In this document: positions 52,319 to 64,000 of the stretch, in pieces
Position numbering within the stretch: the stretch's first letter is position 1
Layout of the letters: every line of letters begins with the position of its first letter
Origin: Sporosarcina luteola
GTDB taxonomy: Bacteria; Bacillota; Bacilli; Bacillales_A; Planococcaceae
Assembly: GCA_014204635.1 (NCBI GenBank)
Contig: JACHLS010000008.1
Location: forward strand, 124,001-188,000
DNA: 64,000 nucleotides
Direction: 5' to 3'
Translations under genes and position numbers: made by a program
Notes under the pieces: generated by a model
Databases searched by the model: none
Told to the model about the DNA's origin: nothing
The model's input: the letters and a program-made list of their open reading frames with translations, nothing else

Positions 52319-52334
52319 TTTTTACCCTGCCCCC

Positions 52335-52427
52335 TCATCCGAGAATTCGTCCAAGAATGGATACGAACATTATGGCTGCCACAATAAATGCAAGCCACAT
52401 CAACCACTTTTCTTGTTTTTTATACAC
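52335..52427 (-). CDS. Possible 30-residue membrane peptide leading the cyd operon
   Basis: From GTG 52427: KKQEKWLMWLAFIVAAIMFV then a short SILGRILG tail, one helix with a basic N-terminus. It ends 17 bp before cydA. Its ribosome site is weak (AGAG about 9 bp upstream). bd oxidases often carry one-helix peptides, so it may be a second small subunit or a leader peptide; evidence is limited to composition and position. Confidence 0.4.
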   Translation of the reverse strand: MYKKQEKWLMWLAFIVAAIMFVSILGRILG

Positions 52428-52649
52428 TGGATATCAGCTCTTTTCGTTAAAGTGATCCTTTCTTATCCTTCCCTCATTTATAGGAAGAATAACTTTCAAT
52501 TATGAGGTATCTGTGAATAATCTTCGTCGAATCGGGTACGGACTAAGGACAAATACATGACATTGCCAGAAGTATAACAAACAACATACTTGCGAATCTT
52601 TGGAATGTTAAGTAGAATGAATAAATTACTAGTTAGAGAGGTGAACACA

Positions 52650-53087
52650 ATGGAAGTGAAAAGAAAAGTATTGGCGTATATAACAAAAGGAGTACAAGAC
52701 AACTTGAAACTCCTTGTGTTCGAGCATAAGGGCAACCCAGAGGCAGGCATCCAAGTGCCTGGTGGAACCATCGAAGAAGATGAGTTGCTCATTGACGCAC
52801 TTTATCGTGAAGTGGAAGAGGAGACGGGAATTCCTCGTGAGCGTTTGGAGTTAGTCGGCAAGCTTCATAAAAAGAACCATTATCCTAAAAACCAGAATGA
52901 CGTCATCTATGAACGGAACATTTTCCATTTAGCTTATACGGGAAGTCAGGAGGAAGCATGGGAAAATTGTGTGCATAGTGATGGCAAGGATGACGGGTTG
53001 ATCTTTTGCTGCCGATGGATACCGATGGATCAACTGCCCAGTTTGGCAAGGCGGCAAGATGAAGCAATTGATTTTATAGATTTATGA
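52650..53087 (+). CDS. NUDIX hydrolase
   Basis: 145 residues from ATG 52650, with GAGAGGTGAACACA upstream. The Nudix box GGTIEEDELLIDALYREVEEETG is canonical (residues about 38-60). It hydrolyses a nucleoside diphosphate derivative; the substrate is unknown. The longer in-frame start is not supported by a ribosome site. It is divergent from the cyd operon and ends in a shared terminator with dgkB. Confidence 0.82.
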   Translation: MEVKRKVLAYITKGVQDNLKLLVFEHKGNPEAGIQVPGGTIEEDELLIDALYREVEEETGIPRERLELVGKLHKKNHYPKNQNDVIYERNIFHLAYTGSQEEAWENCVHSDGKDDGLIFCCRWIPMDQLPSLARRQDEAIDFIDL

Positions 53088-53119
53088 CTTTATTTCTGTT
53101 GTTTACCCCAAAGACCAAA

Positions 53120-53166
53120 CAAAAAAACCCGCATGTCCGCGGAATTGTGGACCATGCAGGTTTTTT
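53120..53166. terminator. Bidirectional terminator between NUDIX and dgkB
   Basis: AAAACC-x-GCATG-TCC pairs with GGA-CCATGC-x-GGTTTT with A tracts before and T tracts after, so it works on both strands. Confidence 0.8.
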
Positions 53167-53245
53167 ATGTTGATCGATTGCTTGTACTATAATCTCTGGC
53201 AGAAAAGGTAAAATCCCTTTTTCTGTTGGTACGGAATTCCCCGAA

Positions 53246-54160
53246 TTAAACGCGGTCCTGTTCCCGTAACTCATCATAGGGTGCAAACATCTCAATATGA
53301 CGATATAGATTCTCGAACGTTGCAGGCAATGTGCCTCCGTATTCTCCATCTAGGTTCAACAATACTTCCTCTTCTGATGTCACTTTGATGCGCTCCGCGC
53401 TTGTTGAGATGACAAGAGGATCGTCCAAATGCTCGCCGCGGAGTGCCAGGGAGACGACTCGGATAAATTCGGCGATATTGCACTTTTTTAAAATGAGCAA
53501 CGTAAACTTTCCATCGTTAATGCTCGATTGGGGTGCCAGTTTCTCGAAACCGCCAACCGAATTGGTCAAGCCGACGAGGAAAAGCATCGCCTCCTCATCA
53601 AACACTTCCCCGTCATATTCAATGCGGACGGGGCTGGAGTGAATAGACGGCAGCATCTCGATTCCTTTTAAGTAATACGCAAGCTGGCCTAACATCGTCT
53701 TCAGACGACTTGGTACTTCATATGTCAATTCGGTCAATCGGCCGCCCCCGGCGATATTGATGAAATATCGATTGCCATTCATCAAACCGACATCGACAGG
53801 TATAGACTTCCCTTCAATGATGATATCGAGCGCAGCGTCGATATCCCGCGGTATACGCAATGCCCTCGCGAAGTCGTTCGTTGTACCAGTCGGTATCAAC
53901 CCGATTTTTGGGCGGTTTTCGTATGACGAGACACCAGCTACCACCTCATTCAAGGTCCCATCTCCGCCTGATGCAATAATTAAATCAAATCCCCGCTCCA
54001 CGGCATGCTTGGCTGCCTCTGTCGCATCCCCCTCGCATGTCGTCGCATGGGCGGACGTTTCATAACCTGCCTGTTCCAATCTCTCCAGTACTTCAGCCAG
54101 ATGCTTGCGAAACACTTCTCTTCCTGCTGTCGGATTGTAAATTATTCGTGCACGCTTCAT
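53246..54160 (-). CDS. dgkB: Diacylglycerol kinase (DgkB)
   Basis: 304 residues of the lipid/diacylglycerol kinase family. IIYNPTAGRE and GGDGTLNEVV form the ATP-binding site, with GTTNDFARAL after it and DGE motifs in the C-terminal sandwich domain. It recycles diacylglycerol from lipoteichoic acid synthesis to phosphatidic acid. Position after gatB matches Bacillus (yerQ), apart from an inserted thioredoxin-like gene. Confidence 0.9.
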   Translation of the reverse strand: MKRARIIYNPTAGREVFRKHLAEVLERLEQAGYETSAHATTCEGDATEAAKHAVERGFDLIIASGGDGTLNEVVAGVSSYENRPKIGLIPTGTTNDFARALRIPRDIDAALDIIIEGKSIPVDVGLMNGNRYFINIAGGGRLTELTYEVPSRLKTMLGQLAYYLKGIEMLPSIHSSPVRIEYDGEVFDEEAMLFLVGLTNSVGGFEKLAPQSSINDGKFTLLILKKCNIAEFIRVVSLALRGEHLDDPLVISTSAERIKVTSEEEVLLNLDGEYGGTLPATFENLYRHIEMFAPYDELREQDRV

Positions 54161-54239
54161 CCTCGTTACCTCTCAATTCAACAAATATGATAATAGTCCG
54201 TCATTCTTAAGACGTTTACGATCAGTCTGGAGTTCCGCC

Positions 54240-54809
54240 TTATGCCTTTTCTTGCAAGACTGGCATGAATGTTGTACGCAAATCCTCATAAACCGTCAAC
54301 CACAGTTCCGGTTTCGATGTGTATTCAGCCATTAGTGTTTCAATGAAAGCCTTCTGTTTCTCCTCGAACTCCGGATGATCCTTAGGGGGCAGCTGCTCGC
54401 GTCGCTTCAACACGTCTTGCTGAATAGATGCGGCACGTGGTCCCCATTTTGAAGCTACTTCCCCATTGTGATCAAGCAGCAAATAAATCGGTATCGAACG
54501 GCCGCCATTCGTTAAATGTCTGTCAATCAAATCGGTATCGGCATCCCGATACACGGTACGCACATCCAAATCGGCCGCTTCCGCGATTCGGCGCAAGATG
54601 GCATTATTCATCATGGCATCTCCACACCAATCCTCAGTGATAACAAGAATGTCAGGCTTTTTCTCCTTAAGCAATTCAATGAAACCGTCGTCTTGAGGGA
54701 CTTCGAATTTTTCATATACCCGTTCTGTGTTCTCTTTATGCTTCTCCATTTTGGCCGTGTAGTCGGCCAGAGAAATCGCTTCGTCAAAATATTGTTTTTC
54801 CGTTTTCAT
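54240..54809 (-). CDS. Thioredoxin-fold protein with single active-site cysteine
   Basis: 189 residues. The thioredoxin-like core starts at KPDILVITEDWCGDAMMNNAIL; the CxxC motif is reduced to CGDA, keeping only the first Cys. The cis-Pro segment is GGRSIPIYLLLD. It belongs to the Thioredoxin_9-type group of Bacillales. With one Cys it might act in disulfide reduction via mixed disulfides (bacilliredoxin-like) rather than classical thioredoxin cycling. ATG 54809 is preferred over GTG 54818, which lies inside the ribosome site. Confidence 0.72.
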   Translation of the reverse strand: MKTEKQYFDEAISLADYTAKMEKHKENTERVYEKFEVPQDDGFIELLKEKKPDILVITEDWCGDAMMNNAILRRIAEAADLDVRTVYRDADTDLIDRHLTNGGRSIPIYLLLDHNGEVASKWGPRAASIQQDVLKRREQLPPKDHPEFEEKQKAFIETLMAEYTSKPELWLTVYEDLRTTFMPVLQEKA

Positions 54810-54931
54810 TGTCTCCACTCTCCTTTATCCCAGTTTACGTATTCATCTGCCAGGAGGCAAACGACACGTTCAGAAAACGCCCTATGTCTTGACTCGGTGA
54901 AGCCAACCATAGGACGTCCATTACTTCGCAT

Positions 54932-56362
54932 TTAGCGTTTATTGATTTCCTCAAGAAGCAGTTTATTAACAAGCGGTGGATTTGCTTGTCCTTTTGTCGC
55001 CTTCATTACCTGTCCGACAAGGAATCCGACTGCCCGATCTTTACCATTCTTGTAATCCTCGATGGATTGCTCATTAGCATCCAATATTTCAGTAATGACC
55101 GCACGTAATGTGCCTTCATCTGAAATTTGGACAAGACCTTTCGCTTTGACGATTTCTGCAGCATCTCCGCCGTTTTCAATCAATTCCTTGAACACTTTCT
55201 TCGCGATTTTGGAAGAGATCGTCCCGTCGGAGATCAATTTGATCATGCTGGCAAGACCTTCTGGCGTCAATGCTGTTTCATGCAATTCTTTTTGCTCTGC
55301 ATTCAAATAAGCAGATACTTCGCCCATGAGCCAGTTGGAAGCAAGCTTCGCATCAGCTCCTGCCTTCACTGTCGCATCAAAGAAGTCAGACATTTCCTTC
55401 GTCAATGTCAACACGTGCGCATCGTATTCAGGCAAGTCAAGTTCTTGTACATAGCGCGCTTTTCGAGCATCCGGCAACTCTGGAATTTCCGCACGGACAC
55501 GGTCCATCCATTCTTGGTCGATATGAATTTCCGACAAGTCCGGTTCGTTGATAAAACGATAATCGTTTGCGCTGCCCTTCACCCGCATCAAAACGGTTTG
55601 TCCAGTCGCTTCGTCGTAACGACGTGTCTCTTGGACAATTTTTCCGCCTGACAGCAAGACCTTTTCTTGGCGTTCTACTTCATTCGCAATTCCTCTGCGG
55701 ACAAAGTTGAACGAGTTTAAGTTCTTCAACTCGGTTTTCGTGCCGAATTCTTTTTGGCCGAACGGGCGGATTGAAATGTTGGCATCACAGCGCAGGGAGC
55801 CTTCCTCCATCCGAACATCCGAAACCCCTGTATATTGAATGATAGCTTTCAATTTTTCAAGGAATGCATACGCTTCTTCAGGAGAGCGAATATCCGCTTC
55901 CGTTACGATTTCGATAAGAGGGGTACCTTGTCTGTTCAAATCAACAAGAGAGTATCCGCCTTCCGCATGCGTCAGTTTGCCCGCATCTTCCTCTAAATGG
56001 ACACGTTCAATTCGGATTTTCTTCTTCTTGCCTTCCACTTCGATTTCAATCCAGCCATTTGATCCGACTGGACGTTTATCTTGGGAGATTTGGAATGCCT
56101 TCGGATTGTCCGGGTAAAAATAATGCTTCCGGTCAAAATTCATAACTGGAGCAATCTCACAGTTCAACGCCATGGATGCTTTCATCCCAAAGTCAATTGC
56201 CCGTTTATTCATGGTAGGCAATGTGCCTGGGTATGCCAAATCGGTTACATGAATATTCATGTTCGGCTCCGCACCAAAATGGGCCGGGGCTGGCGAAAAG
56301 ATCTTTGTCTCTGTTTTCAATTCCACATGGACTTCAAGTCCGACAATCGTTTCAAAGTTCAT
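54932..56362 (-). CDS. gatB: Asp-tRNA(Asn)/Glu-tRNA(Gln) amidotransferase subunit B
   Basis: 476 residues. [21 protein letters not shown] at the N-terminus and the cradle-domain segments [15 protein letters not shown] and [16 protein letters not shown] are diagnostic; the C-terminal YqeY-like tail domain (about 330-476) binds tRNA. It phosphorylates the misacylated tRNA before amidation. The ATG overlaps the gatA stop by 4 bp. Confidence 0.95.
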   Translation of the reverse strand: MNFETIVGLEVHVELKTETKIFSPAPAHFGAEPNMNIHVTDLAYPGTLPTMNKRAIDFGMKASMALNCEIAPVMNFDRKHYFYPDNPKAFQISQDKRPVGSNGWIEIEVEGKKKKIRIERVHLEEDAGKLTHAEGGYSLVDLNRQGTPLIEIVTEADIRSPEEAYAFLEKLKAIIQYTGVSDVRMEEGSLRCDANISIRPFGQKEFGTKTELKNLNSFNFVRRGIANEVERQEKVLLSGGKIVQETRRYDEATGQTVLMRVKGSANDYRFINEPDLSEIHIDQEWMDRVRAEIPELPDARKARYVQELDLPEYDAHVLTLTKEMSDFFDATVKAGADAKLASNWLMGEVSAYLNAEQKELHETALTPEGLASMIKLISDGTISSKIAKKVFKELIENGGDAAEIVKAKGLVQISDEGTLRAVITEILDANEQSIEDYKNGKDRAVGFLVGQVMKATKGQANPPLVNKLLLEEINKR

Positions 56363-57828
56363 CGGTTTTGTCCCTCCCCAACTAACGGAGTGCCCGCCTT
56401 GAAATCAGTCGCTTGCTCAAACGCATGCGCCACTTTGTAAAGCAATCCTTCATCGAAATGATCGCCGATAATTTGCAACCCGATCGGCAATCCTTCTGAA
56501 GCGCCGCACGGTACTGAAATGGCTGGAACGCCCGCCAGGTTAACCGGTACAGTCAAAATATCGTTCGCATAGAGCGTCAACGGATCAAATATCGTTTCAC
56601 CTAACTTATAGGCAGTCGTCGCGCTTGTCGGTCCAACGATGACATCATATTTTTGAAACAGATCCGCAAAATCCTGTGAGATCAACGACCGGACTTTTTG
56701 CGCTTTTACATATACTTCTTCATATTGGTTTGCGCTCAATGCGTACGTTCCGTATAAAATACGCTTCTTCACTTCCGGGCCAAATCCTTCGGAGCGGGAA
56801 CGGAAATACAATTCTTCCAGGTTTTTCACGCCTTCAGGACGGTAGCCATAACGGATGCCGTCAAATCTGGCCAAGTTGGAAGAAGCCTCGCCGCAAGCGA
56901 TGACATAATAGCTCGGTGCGCCGTATTTGGCATGCGGCAAGTCCACCTCTTCGATAACCGCCCCAAGAGATTCGAGAACTTGTAAGGCTTCACGTACAGA
57001 CGCTTTGACTGCTTCGTCCACACCTTGCCCTAAAAATTCCTTAGGAACTGCCACTTTCAATCCTTTGATGTCGCCAGTCAACGCCTTGCGATAATCAGAA
57101 ACTTCTTTCGAAGAAGATGAGAAGTCATGTTGATCATTGCCCGCAATGGCGCTAAGCAGCATAGCGTTGTCTTCCACGTTCCGAGTCAATGGCCCGATTT
57201 GATCCAAAGAGGATGCAAACGCAACAAGCCCATAGCGGGAGACGCGGCCATATGTCGGCTTCATGCCGACTACGCCACAAAATGCGGCAGGCTGTCGAAC
57301 GGATCCACCCGTATCGGTTCCTAAAGAAAATAGCGCTTCGCCGGATGCGACAGCTGCAGCAGAGCCGCCGGAAGAACCGCCGGGAACATAATCAAGATTC
57401 CAAGGATTCCGGGTAACTTGGAAAGCCGAATGTTCAGTCGTTGAACCCATGGCAAATTCATCCATATTTAATTTGCCCAAGCTGACCATTCCCGCATTTT
57501 TTACTCGTTCTACTACCGTAGCATCATATACCGGCACAAAGTCTTCCAACATTTTACTGCCGCAAGTTGTTTTCGTGCCTTTTGTAATGATGTTGTCTTT
57601 TATGCCGATCGGCAATCCGAATAATGGACCACGTTGCTCCAGCGGGACGTTGTCCAATTGGTCCGCCTGCGCCTTCGCTTCCTGTTCAGTAACCGTCAAA
57701 AATGCTTGTACATTCCCTTCGACATCCGCAATCCGGCTGAATGCGTCTTCGGTAATTTCTTTGACGGAGACTTCACGATTATGTAATAGCTGTTGAAGCT
57801 CTGTTGCCGTTTTAGAAAATAAGGTCAT
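56359..57828 (-). CDS. gatA: Asp-tRNA(Asn)/Glu-tRNA(Gln) amidotransferase subunit A
   Basis: 489-residue amidase-signature enzyme that releases ammonia from glutamine for the GatCAB complex. The catalytic Lys (GIKDNI), cis-Ser and nucleophilic Ser ([26 protein letters not shown]) are all present. ATG 57828 has GGAGGG eight bases upstream. It is separated from gatC by 242 bp, unusual for this operon. Confidence 0.95.
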   Translation of the reverse strand: MTLFSKTATELQQLLHNREVSVKEITEDAFSRIADVEGNVQAFLTVTEQEAKAQADQLDNVPLEQRGPLFGLPIGIKDNIITKGTKTTCGSKMLEDFVPVYDATVVERVKNAGMVSLGKLNMDEFAMGSTTEHSAFQVTRNPWNLDYVPGGSSGGSAAAVASGEALFSLGTDTGGSVRQPAAFCGVVGMKPTYGRVSRYGLVAFASSLDQIGPLTRNVEDNAMLLSAIAGNDQHDFSSSSKEVSDYRKALTGDIKGLKVAVPKEFLGQGVDEAVKASVREALQVLESLGAVIEEVDLPHAKYGAPSYYVIACGEASSNLARFDGIRYGYRPEGVKNLEELYFRSRSEGFGPEVKKRILYGTYALSANQYEEVYVKAQKVRSLISQDFADLFQKYDVIVGPTSATTAYKLGETIFDPLTLYANDILTVPVNLAGVPAISVPCGASEGLPIGLQIIGDHFDEGLLYKVAHAFEQATDFKAGTPLVGEGQNR

Positions 57829-58070
57829 CTGTTTCCCTCCTATCAATTGCGCCTAAGCGTTTTTTGCCTCAAATCGAGTAGCAGCGAGAACTCGCCACGT
57901 TGCCGGGGCAAGGCCGCATCACAGTACATTGCAGTTTAGCAATGAAACACTCTTCTCATTTTGACATTCCGCTATCGGCTGTGGACCGACTCTAAGTCAG
58001 CCAGTCAGGCATTGCCGCCAATCACAGCAACATAGCCTGAGTTGTATTGCAAACACACTCTTTATAAGGC
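57829..58070 (-). other. Unusually long gatC-gatA spacer
   Basis: 242 bp with no ORF of note; gatC and gatA are normally only a few bases apart in Bacillales. It contains a GC-rich part (57880-57920) and no clear terminator or promoter. It could be an inserted non-coding element or an internal regulatory region. Confidence 0.5.
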
Positions 58071-58364
58071 TTACGCAAGGATATTCGGAACTTTGATCAT
58101 TCCATCCTCATGTTCCTTCACGCTGGCCAACATGTCGCCCCGATCCAAAATTTCTGTCGGAACGTCTTCACGAAGAATATTGACTTGGTGCAACGGATGC
58201 GTCATCGGTTCAACATGTGTCGTATCGACTTCCTCAAATCTCTCTGCGAATTTGTCCAATTCACTTAACATCGCTGCATATTGCTCAGCTTCGTCATCCG
58301 AAAAAGCGATCCGCGCAAAATTGGCATAATAAAAAACATCATCTTTTGTAAATTGGTGAGTCAT
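58071..58364 (-). CDS. gatC: Asp-tRNA(Asn)/Glu-tRNA(Gln) amidotransferase subunit C
   Basis: 97 residues with the typical FYYANFARIAFSDDEAEQY, HVEPMTHPLHQVNILREDVP and C-terminal KVPNIL. It threads between GatA and GatB to stabilise the complex. ATG 58364 has AGAGGAGGCGAGCAA upstream; the longer reading is not supported. First gene of the gat operon. Confidence 0.93.
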   Translation of the reverse strand: MTHQFTKDDVFYYANFARIAFSDDEAEQYAAMLSELDKFAERFEEVDTTHVEPMTHPLHQVNILREDVPTEILDRGDMLASVKEHEDGMIKVPNILA

Positions 58365-58387
58365 TTGCTCGCCTCCTCTGTATACGT

Positions 58388-58416
58388 ATTGTACGATTAA
58401 TCTTATCACCTGACAA
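58388..58416 (-). promoter_or_regulatory. Sigma-A promoter of gatCAB
   Basis: On the minus strand TTGTCA (58411-58416) and TACAAT (58388-58393) are exactly 17 bp apart, 24 bp upstream of the gatC start codon. Confidence 0.75.
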
Positions 58417-58627
58417 CAACGTTGAAAAGCGGCTCTTGTCTAGTGTAACCGAATTTTCCGAGAGTCGTGCAATTAGATGGAATTATTCTCGTGATTCATA
58501 TAAAAAAGGTCGGATTGGCATGATTCACAGCAATTCGCCAAAGCAGTCATCCCAGCAGAGGTTCACACTGATCGAAACAGGCACGTGCAGTTGTCTTAAA
58601 GCCACTCCGTCCGGATTGGACCACAGG
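58417..58627. other. Intergenic region between camS and gatC
   Basis: 211 bp without a supported gene. No clear terminator for the camS transcript is visible, so some read-through into gatCAB is possible. Confidence 0.35.
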
Positions 58628-59755
58628 TCAATATCCATAGATATGGACGTATGGCTCTTCTCCTGCATTCTTGACGATTAACGCTTCCGGTCCATTTACT
58701 GAGGTTATGCTCACTTCGACATTGATGTCCTGAAAATACCTTTGGACGAGCGAGGTCAAATGTTGTGTGAAACCAATCGTTTCACTCGTTCCGAAAAATT
58801 GGATCGGCACTTCGATGTGCAGTGATTCGTATTGCTTCTCACGAAAATGAGCCGTGCCAATGACGTTGACGAAACTTGGAAAATACTTATCAATATCCTG
58901 TTTAAATTTACTGAAGTCCGTGTTGATCTCCCGATAATTCTCAAGTGATGAAGGAGCTGGAAGGGTAACATATTTTTCATTCACTTCTTTCCAGCCGGAT
59001 GCGGCAGTTTTCCCTTTATCCGCATAGGCAGTCGCGAAATAAGTACCAGGGACAATAGAACTCCTGCTTTCCTGCTTGAATAGACCGATGACAATCGGAA
59101 TGTCCGCGAGTCCTTCCTTCGCCCGTAATCTGCTAATAATTTCATCGGCCATTTTCATGCCTTCTTTTTGGAGTTTATCATCCGGGATCCGAGTTTCCGA
59201 ACCATCCCGCGCATAATAAATCGAATTTAGCGCCAATCCAATTGAAATCCCGGATAACCGGACTTTATTCTCTCCGGCTTTTTTTAGGTAATTCTGTTCC
59301 ACGATGTGGGCCAAGTAGATCGGCGCCTGCTCGGCTGACTCATCGGCGCCGGACCCTTTCGCTGCACCCGCTGGATTCAATCCTTGGTCATTATCATTTT
59401 TACGTGCGAGCCATTTACCTGCTGTCTCTCTATCAATATATTGTCCTTCTTGAAAGAGATACTGTTCAGTGTCGAAGTGGCGTGTTGATAGGCGCAGTAA
59501 GCCTTGCTCCACTTCTTTCATGTCATATTTCGTATGTAGATTGTTGACAACCATCCCCCGGCTTGCGCTTTGTTTGAAAGGAATCAATGTCTTATAAAAC
59601 TCATTATTCAGTTGTACATCCGGGATGATCACAGTTTCTTGCGCCTTCTCTTCATTCTCCTGGATGACTTCATCCTTTTCCGGTGCAAATGAAGGAAGGC
59701 AGCCTCCGAGGAACAGCATAGCTGCTAATCCTGGTGCTACCCATATCCTTTTCAT
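58628..59755 (-). CDS. camS: CamS-family sex pheromone lipoprotein (YerH)
   Basis: 375 residues. A lipoprotein signal peptide with lipobox LGGC (Cys19) anchors it outside the membrane. The rest matches the CamS family, including YDMKEVEQGLLRLSTRHF and VPGTYFATAYADKG. In some Firmicutes the signal peptide is processed to a peptide pheromone; in others the function is unknown. It lies 6 bp after ligA in the conserved pcrA-ligA-camS order. Confidence 0.9.
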   Translation of the reverse strand: MKRIWVAPGLAAMLFLGGCLPSFAPEKDEVIQENEEKAQETVIIPDVQLNNEFYKTLIPFKQSASRGMVVNNLHTKYDMKEVEQGLLRLSTRHFDTEQYLFQEGQYIDRETAGKWLARKNDNDQGLNPAGAAKGSGADESAEQAPIYLAHIVEQNYLKKAGENKVRLSGISIGLALNSIYYARDGSETRIPDDKLQKEGMKMADEIISRLRAKEGLADIPIVIGLFKQESRSSIVPGTYFATAYADKGKTAASGWKEVNEKYVTLPAPSSLENYREINTDFSKFKQDIDKYFPSFVNVIGTAHFREKQYESLHIEVPIQFFGTSETIGFTQHLTSLVQRYFQDINVEVSITSVNGPEALIVKNAGEEPYVHIYGY

Positions 59756-59761
59756 TACTAC

Positions 59762-64000
<4,239 letters not shown>

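Noticed and set aside
57829..58070. tRNA or riboswitch in the gatC-gatA spacer
   Set aside because: No cloverleaf, T-loop or T-box motif could be found.

Overview
The window reads as a chromosome segment of a low-to-moderate GC Firmicute, most likely Bacillales family Planococcaceae (Sporosarcina-like). Grounds: a C30 carotenoid operon crtN-crtM-crtP-crtQ-crtO, the Bacillus-type order pcrA-ligA-camS-gatCAB-dgkB, a cytochrome bd operon with a CydS-type small subunit, and strong AGGAGG ribosome sites with frequent TTG and GTG starts. No rRNA, tRNA or CRISPR array was seen.

Layout. 1-2.1 kb: 5' end of an M20 peptidase, ribokinase with a LacI-type operator, a polysaccharide deacetylase. 2.2-7.8 kb: staphyloxanthin-like carotenoid operon whose crtM is interrupted by an in-frame stop. 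7.8-13.4 kb: acetyltransferase, then a ureohydrolase / YheO-type regulator / NRAMP-like transporter group behind a promoter with three operator-like repeats spaced 21 bp, then a small kinase operon and a NUDIX gene. 13.6-18 kb: phospholipase A2-like mini-protein, oligopeptidase, ECF sigma/anti-sigma pair. 18.1-25.4 kb: bacteriocin-like precursor with a tiny membrane protein, IS1182-type remnant, acetyltransferase and serine hydrolase genes, decayed gene pieces, UspA/SulP pair.

25.5-35.6 kb is an AT-rich accessory island: an ankyrin gene and an ArdC-type metallopeptidase gene, each missing its 5' part, meet at one junction. They are followed by a Shedu (SduA) defence gene, a 520-bp run of stem-loops, a radC with a nonsense codon, a frameshifted RHH/coiled-coil gene, a three-gene ABC-3C-type defence operon, and a frameshifted serine recombinase sitting on a truncated lipoprotein gene. 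Every marker of mobility here is broken while the defence genes look intact, so I read it as a decayed mobile element that kept its defence cargo.

35.6-42.7 kb: a catabolic operon (FluG-type amidohydrolase, APC permease, M20 hydrolase, glutamine-synthetase-like ligase) with a divergent PAS/AAA+ regulator whose AAA+ motifs are degenerate. 42.8-49 kb: MerR/MFS pair, small genes and RlmD. 49.1-49.75 kb: two abutting non-coding repeat arrays, one with a period of about 20.7 bp and one of exactly 20 bp with an 80-bp higher-order repeat. 49.8-64 kb: cydABS, NUDIX, dgkB, a single-cysteine thioredoxin-like gene, gatCAB (with an unusual 242-bp gatC-gatA spacer), camS, ligA and the 3' part of pcrA.
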